Below are positions 62,061 to 64,000 of a DNA stretch of 64,000 nt, one piece after another (position 1 is the stretch's first letter; the number at the start of each line of letters is the position of its first letter). The stretch is from positions 62,001 through 126,000 of the forward strand of contig NZ_JAIPUT010000005.1 of the NCBI RefSeq assembly GCF_020055635.1, given 5' to 3'. This DNA comes from Marivita sp. (GTDB lineage: Bacteria; Pseudomonadota; Alphaproteobacteria; Rhodobacterales; Rhodobacteraceae). The notes beneath the pieces are model-generated. The model did no database searches. It had not been told where the DNA came from and was given only the letters and a program-made list of their open reading frames with translations. The position numbers were made by a program, and so were the translations under genes.

Positions 62061-63191
62061 ATGCAGATCAATCGACGCATCTTCGGGCTGGGGCTTGTGG
62101 CCTCGGGCCTGTCCGCCTGTTCGCGTGGGCTTTCGGGCAGCGCGAACACAAGTCCCCCATCCGGCCTGCCCGCCGATCTGCGGCCGGTGTCGAACCCCGC
62201 CTATGACGGCTGGGTGGCGTCGTTTCGCGACCGTGCGGCGGCGCAGGGGATTTCGCAATCCACGCTCGCCGCGGCGTTTCGCGGCACCGGCTATCTGCCC
62301 GGCGTCGTGACGCGGGATCGCAACCAGACCGAATTCAGGCGCAGCCTCGAGGATTACCTCTCCATCGCCGCGTCCGAGGAACGGGTCAAAAAGGGCCGCG
62401 CCGCCTTTGCCAGGCACCGTGGCACACTCGACGCGCTGGAGGACCGCTACGGCGTCGATGCGCGCATCATCACGGCGATCTGGGGGCTGGAAAGCTTTTA
62501 CGGTGAACGGCGCGGCGAAGTCCCGGTGATCTCGGCGACCTCGACCCTGGCCTTCGACGGGCGGCGCGGGCAGTTTTTTGAACAGCAACTCATCGCGGCG
62601 CTGCGCATACTCGAGAACGGCGACATCCCGGCATCGCAAATGACCGGAAGCTGGGCCGGGGCGATGGGGCACACGCAGTTCATTCCGACCTCCTACCTGC
62701 AATTCGCAGTCGACCATACCGGCGACGGGCGACGTGACATCTGGTCGGACGATCCCAGCGATGCGCTGGCCTCGGCGGCCGCCTACCTGCAACGCAACGG
62801 CTGGACGCGCGGGCAAGGCTGGGGAAGCGAATCGCCGCAAGGATCGCTCCAGCCGCAACCCGGCGGGCCGCGCTTTGCCGTGACCGGCAATTTCCGCGTT
62901 ATCAAGCGATACAACAATTCCGATGCCTACGCGATCGGGGTGGGCCACCTGTCCGACCGGATCGGCGGCGCAGGGCCGTTGCGCACGCCGTTTCCGCCCG
63001 ATGCAAACGGGCTGACCAAGGCGGATCGGATCACCCTGCAACAACGCCTCACCGCGCGCGGTTTCGACACGCAGGGGGCCGATGGCGTGATCGGGGCGAA
63101 CACCGAAACCGCCATCCGCGCCTACCAGGCAAGCCGGGGTCTGCCTCCGACCGGAACCCCGTCGCAGGCTTTGCTGCAAAGCTTGCGGTAG
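62061..63191 (+). CDS. Lytic murein transglycosylase (MltB-type) with peptidoglycan-binding domain
   Basis: The 376-residue protein has an N-terminal export signal with RRIFGLGLVASGLSAC, a likely lipobox Cys and also a twin-arginine pair. The SLT_2 catalytic domain carries the glutamate of IWGLESFYGERRGE and the segment GSWAGAMGHTQFIPTSYLQ. A peptidoglycan-binding domain (about 305-370, LTKADRITLQQRL, GADGVIGANTETAI) closes it. It cuts murein glycan strands. ATG 62061 follows GAGGTGAG. Confidence 0.9.
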   Translation: MQINRRIFGLGLVASGLSACSRGLSGSANTSPPSGLPADLRPVSNPAYDGWVASFRDRAAAQGISQSTLAAAFRGTGYLPGVVTRDRNQTEFRRSLEDYLSIAASEERVKKGRAAFARHRGTLDALEDRYGVDARIITAIWGLESFYGERRGEVPVISATSTLAFDGRRGQFFEQQLIAALRILENGDIPASQMTGSWAGAMGHTQFIPTSYLQFAVDHTGDGRRDIWSDDPSDALASAAAYLQRNGWTRGQGWGSESPQGSLQPQPGGPRFAVTGNFRVIKRYNNSDAYAIGVGHLSDRIGGAGPLRTPFPPDANGLTKADRITLQQRLTARGFDTQGADGVIGANTETAIRAYQASRGLPPTGTPSQALLQSLR

Positions 63192-63195
63192 GCCG

Positions 63196-63645
63196 GTGTT
63201 CCGCTTGTTGAAAGGAGTGCGCAATGCCGTGGTGCTGGTCTGGCTCTGCGCGGCTCTGGCGGTCAGCACTTTGGCGCTGGGGATACAGGCCCTGACCCTG
63301 TCGGCACAGGTCGCGACGGCGACGGCCAGTGCCTCGGCCGCCGCGCTGCGCCATCGCAAGGAGCTTGCCAAGGCGGTGTCCAAAGCCAGGGCCAAGGCAC
63401 GGCTGCGGCGTATGCTCGTCGCGGTGCCGGTTCTGGGCACCGGGGCTGCCGTGGCATTCGAGGCACAGGATTTCCACGACTGGCAGACCGACAACCCCGA
63501 GGGCAGCTTTGCCGACTATTCCTGTGACGTGGCCGAACTGAGCGCCGAGGTGGTGGACGAGGTGCTCCAGGACCTGCCGGAAGCTGTGCGACCGTCGCGG
63601 GATCTATTGCTCGGCCGGCTTCCGGACTGCCAGACTCCGGCCTGA
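63196..63645 (+). CDS. Uncharacterised small membrane protein
   Basis: This 149-residue protein has one long N-terminal helix (about 10-40), an Ala/Lys-rich linker (about 45-70), a second short hydrophobic stretch (about 72-88, MLVAVPVLGTGAAVAF) and a soluble acidic tail with two cysteines. It starts with GTG 4 nt after the transglycosylase gene, so the two may be co-expressed. I do not recognise a family. Confidence 0.72.
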   Translation: MFRLLKGVRNAVVLVWLCAALAVSTLALGIQALTLSAQVATATASASAAALRHRKELAKAVSKARAKARLRRMLVAVPVLGTGAAVAFEAQDFHDWQTDNPEGSFADYSCDVAELSAEVVDEVLQDLPEAVRPSRDLLLGRLPDCQTPA

Positions 63646-63818
63646 GCCCCGGCGTTTCTTATGTGTTCAATATTTAATCCTTAAGCCGAAATTTGCTGAC
63701 GTTTTAAGCGAAGCTGTCGGATGGCGCCCGGTTTTTGCCCGATAAAACGCCAGTTTTGATGCATGTCCCGGAAATGCAATGGAAGTCCGTCCCGACGGAT
63801 TGCTAGCGTTTCGGAACG
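63646..63818. promoter_or_regulatory. AT-rich gap before ureD
   Basis: The gap of 173 nt has an AT-rich block near 63658-63690 (TTATGTGTTCAATATTTAATCC) that probably holds the promoter of the urease gene cluster. No precise -35/-10 pair could be set with confidence. Confidence 0.4.
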
Positions 63819-64000
63819 ATGACCCATTTGACCGCCCTTGCCACCTTGCCGCCGCGTTCCCATGGCAAGCTGACCATCGCCGCCAAGACGCGCGGTGACG
63901 GCGTGTCGGCGCTTGCCGATCTGCACCAGTCCGGGTCGGCGAAGATCCTGATGACCCCGGCGCGCGACGCGGTCGAGGGAGTGATCCTCAACACGTCCGG
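63819..64000 (+). CDS. ureD: Urease accessory protein UreD, N-terminal fragment
   Basis: The first 60 codons of a gene that runs off the right edge. The segment PPRSHGKLTIAAKTRGDGVSA, then LADLHQSGSAKILM and VILNTSG, matches the N-terminal part of UreD, which helps load nickel into urease and usually opens the ure cluster in Rhodobacterales. The ATG at 63819 has GGAA just upstream. The rest of the urease genes should follow beyond the window. Confidence 0.88.
   Translation, partial: MTHLTALATLPPRSHGKLTIAAKTRGDGVSALADLHQSGSAKILMTPARDAVEGVILNTS

Overview
This 64 kb window comes from a high-G+C alphaproteobacterium, most likely a marine Rhodobacterales (Roseobacter-group) member. The best markers are a SAM/SAH-type riboswitch directly in front of metK (a class known mainly from Rhodobacterales), an Irr-type Fur regulator divergent from fabA, the gene order miaB-phoH-ybeY-corC-lnt-metK-trmB, twin-arginine exported periplasmic redox proteins, and a high share of genes coupled by 1-4 nt overlaps. 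No phage, IS element, CRISPR array, rRNA or tRNA was seen. The phylum-level call is firm; the genus is not determinable by eye.

Layout. 1-1226: end of trkH, trkA and a convergent single-domain response regulator. 1535-9885: one long operon coding for a Tat-exported GMC-type dehydrogenase, two cytochromes c, a cytochrome-c-fused oxidase subunit II, a fused oxidase subunit I-III, a small membrane protein and a CtaG-type assembly factor; together they could carry electrons from a periplasmic sugar or alcohol to oxygen. 9953-13818 (minus strand): an orphan peptide-type ABC binding protein and a CoA-transferase/MaoC-hydratase pair resembling the mesaconyl-CoA enzymes Mct and Meh. 14080-18422: an Mla-like lipid transport operon. 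18514-19992: an unusual DUF2231-Rieske-hemerythrin fusion. 20041-22620: a GH9 cellulase. 22990-25358: glutaryl-CoA dehydrogenase with a CoA-transferase. 25782-29721: the Anbu (ancestral proteasome) operon, followed by a PfkB sugar kinase. 30708-31295: a cobalamin riboswitch with a 100-residue protein of unknown function. 31547-35158: a giant secreted multidomain protein with glycoside-hydrolase-like and SGNH-like parts and a DUF4214 tail. 35400-39102: a UbiA-HAD fusion, a small DMT transporter and a GT-C glycosyltransferase.

39115-44089: irr, then fabA, fabB and fabI, with an inverted PepSY/cytochrome b/LuxR module lying between fabA and fabB. 44162-46693: an unknown Cys-rich protein, a ferredoxin-reductase-like flavoprotein and a LOV-domain blue-light histidine kinase, with two copies of one inverted repeat in the flanking gaps. 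46741-60839: housekeeping genes (miaB, phoH, ybeY, corC, lnt, metK, trmB, cmk, rpsA) mixed with two small exported proteins that share a domain and three small exported enzymes. 61010-64000: a beta-keto acid cleavage enzyme, a lytic transglycosylase, a small membrane protein and the beginning of ureD.

The items most worth following up are the self-contained dehydrogenase-to-oxidase operon, the DUF2231-Rieske-hemerythrin fusion, the giant glycan-active protein together with the GH9 enzyme, the B12-riboswitch-linked orphan protein, the polyprenyl-sugar module, and the inverted repeats shared around the LOV kinase. All functional calls rest on reading motifs and gene context; no database search was run.
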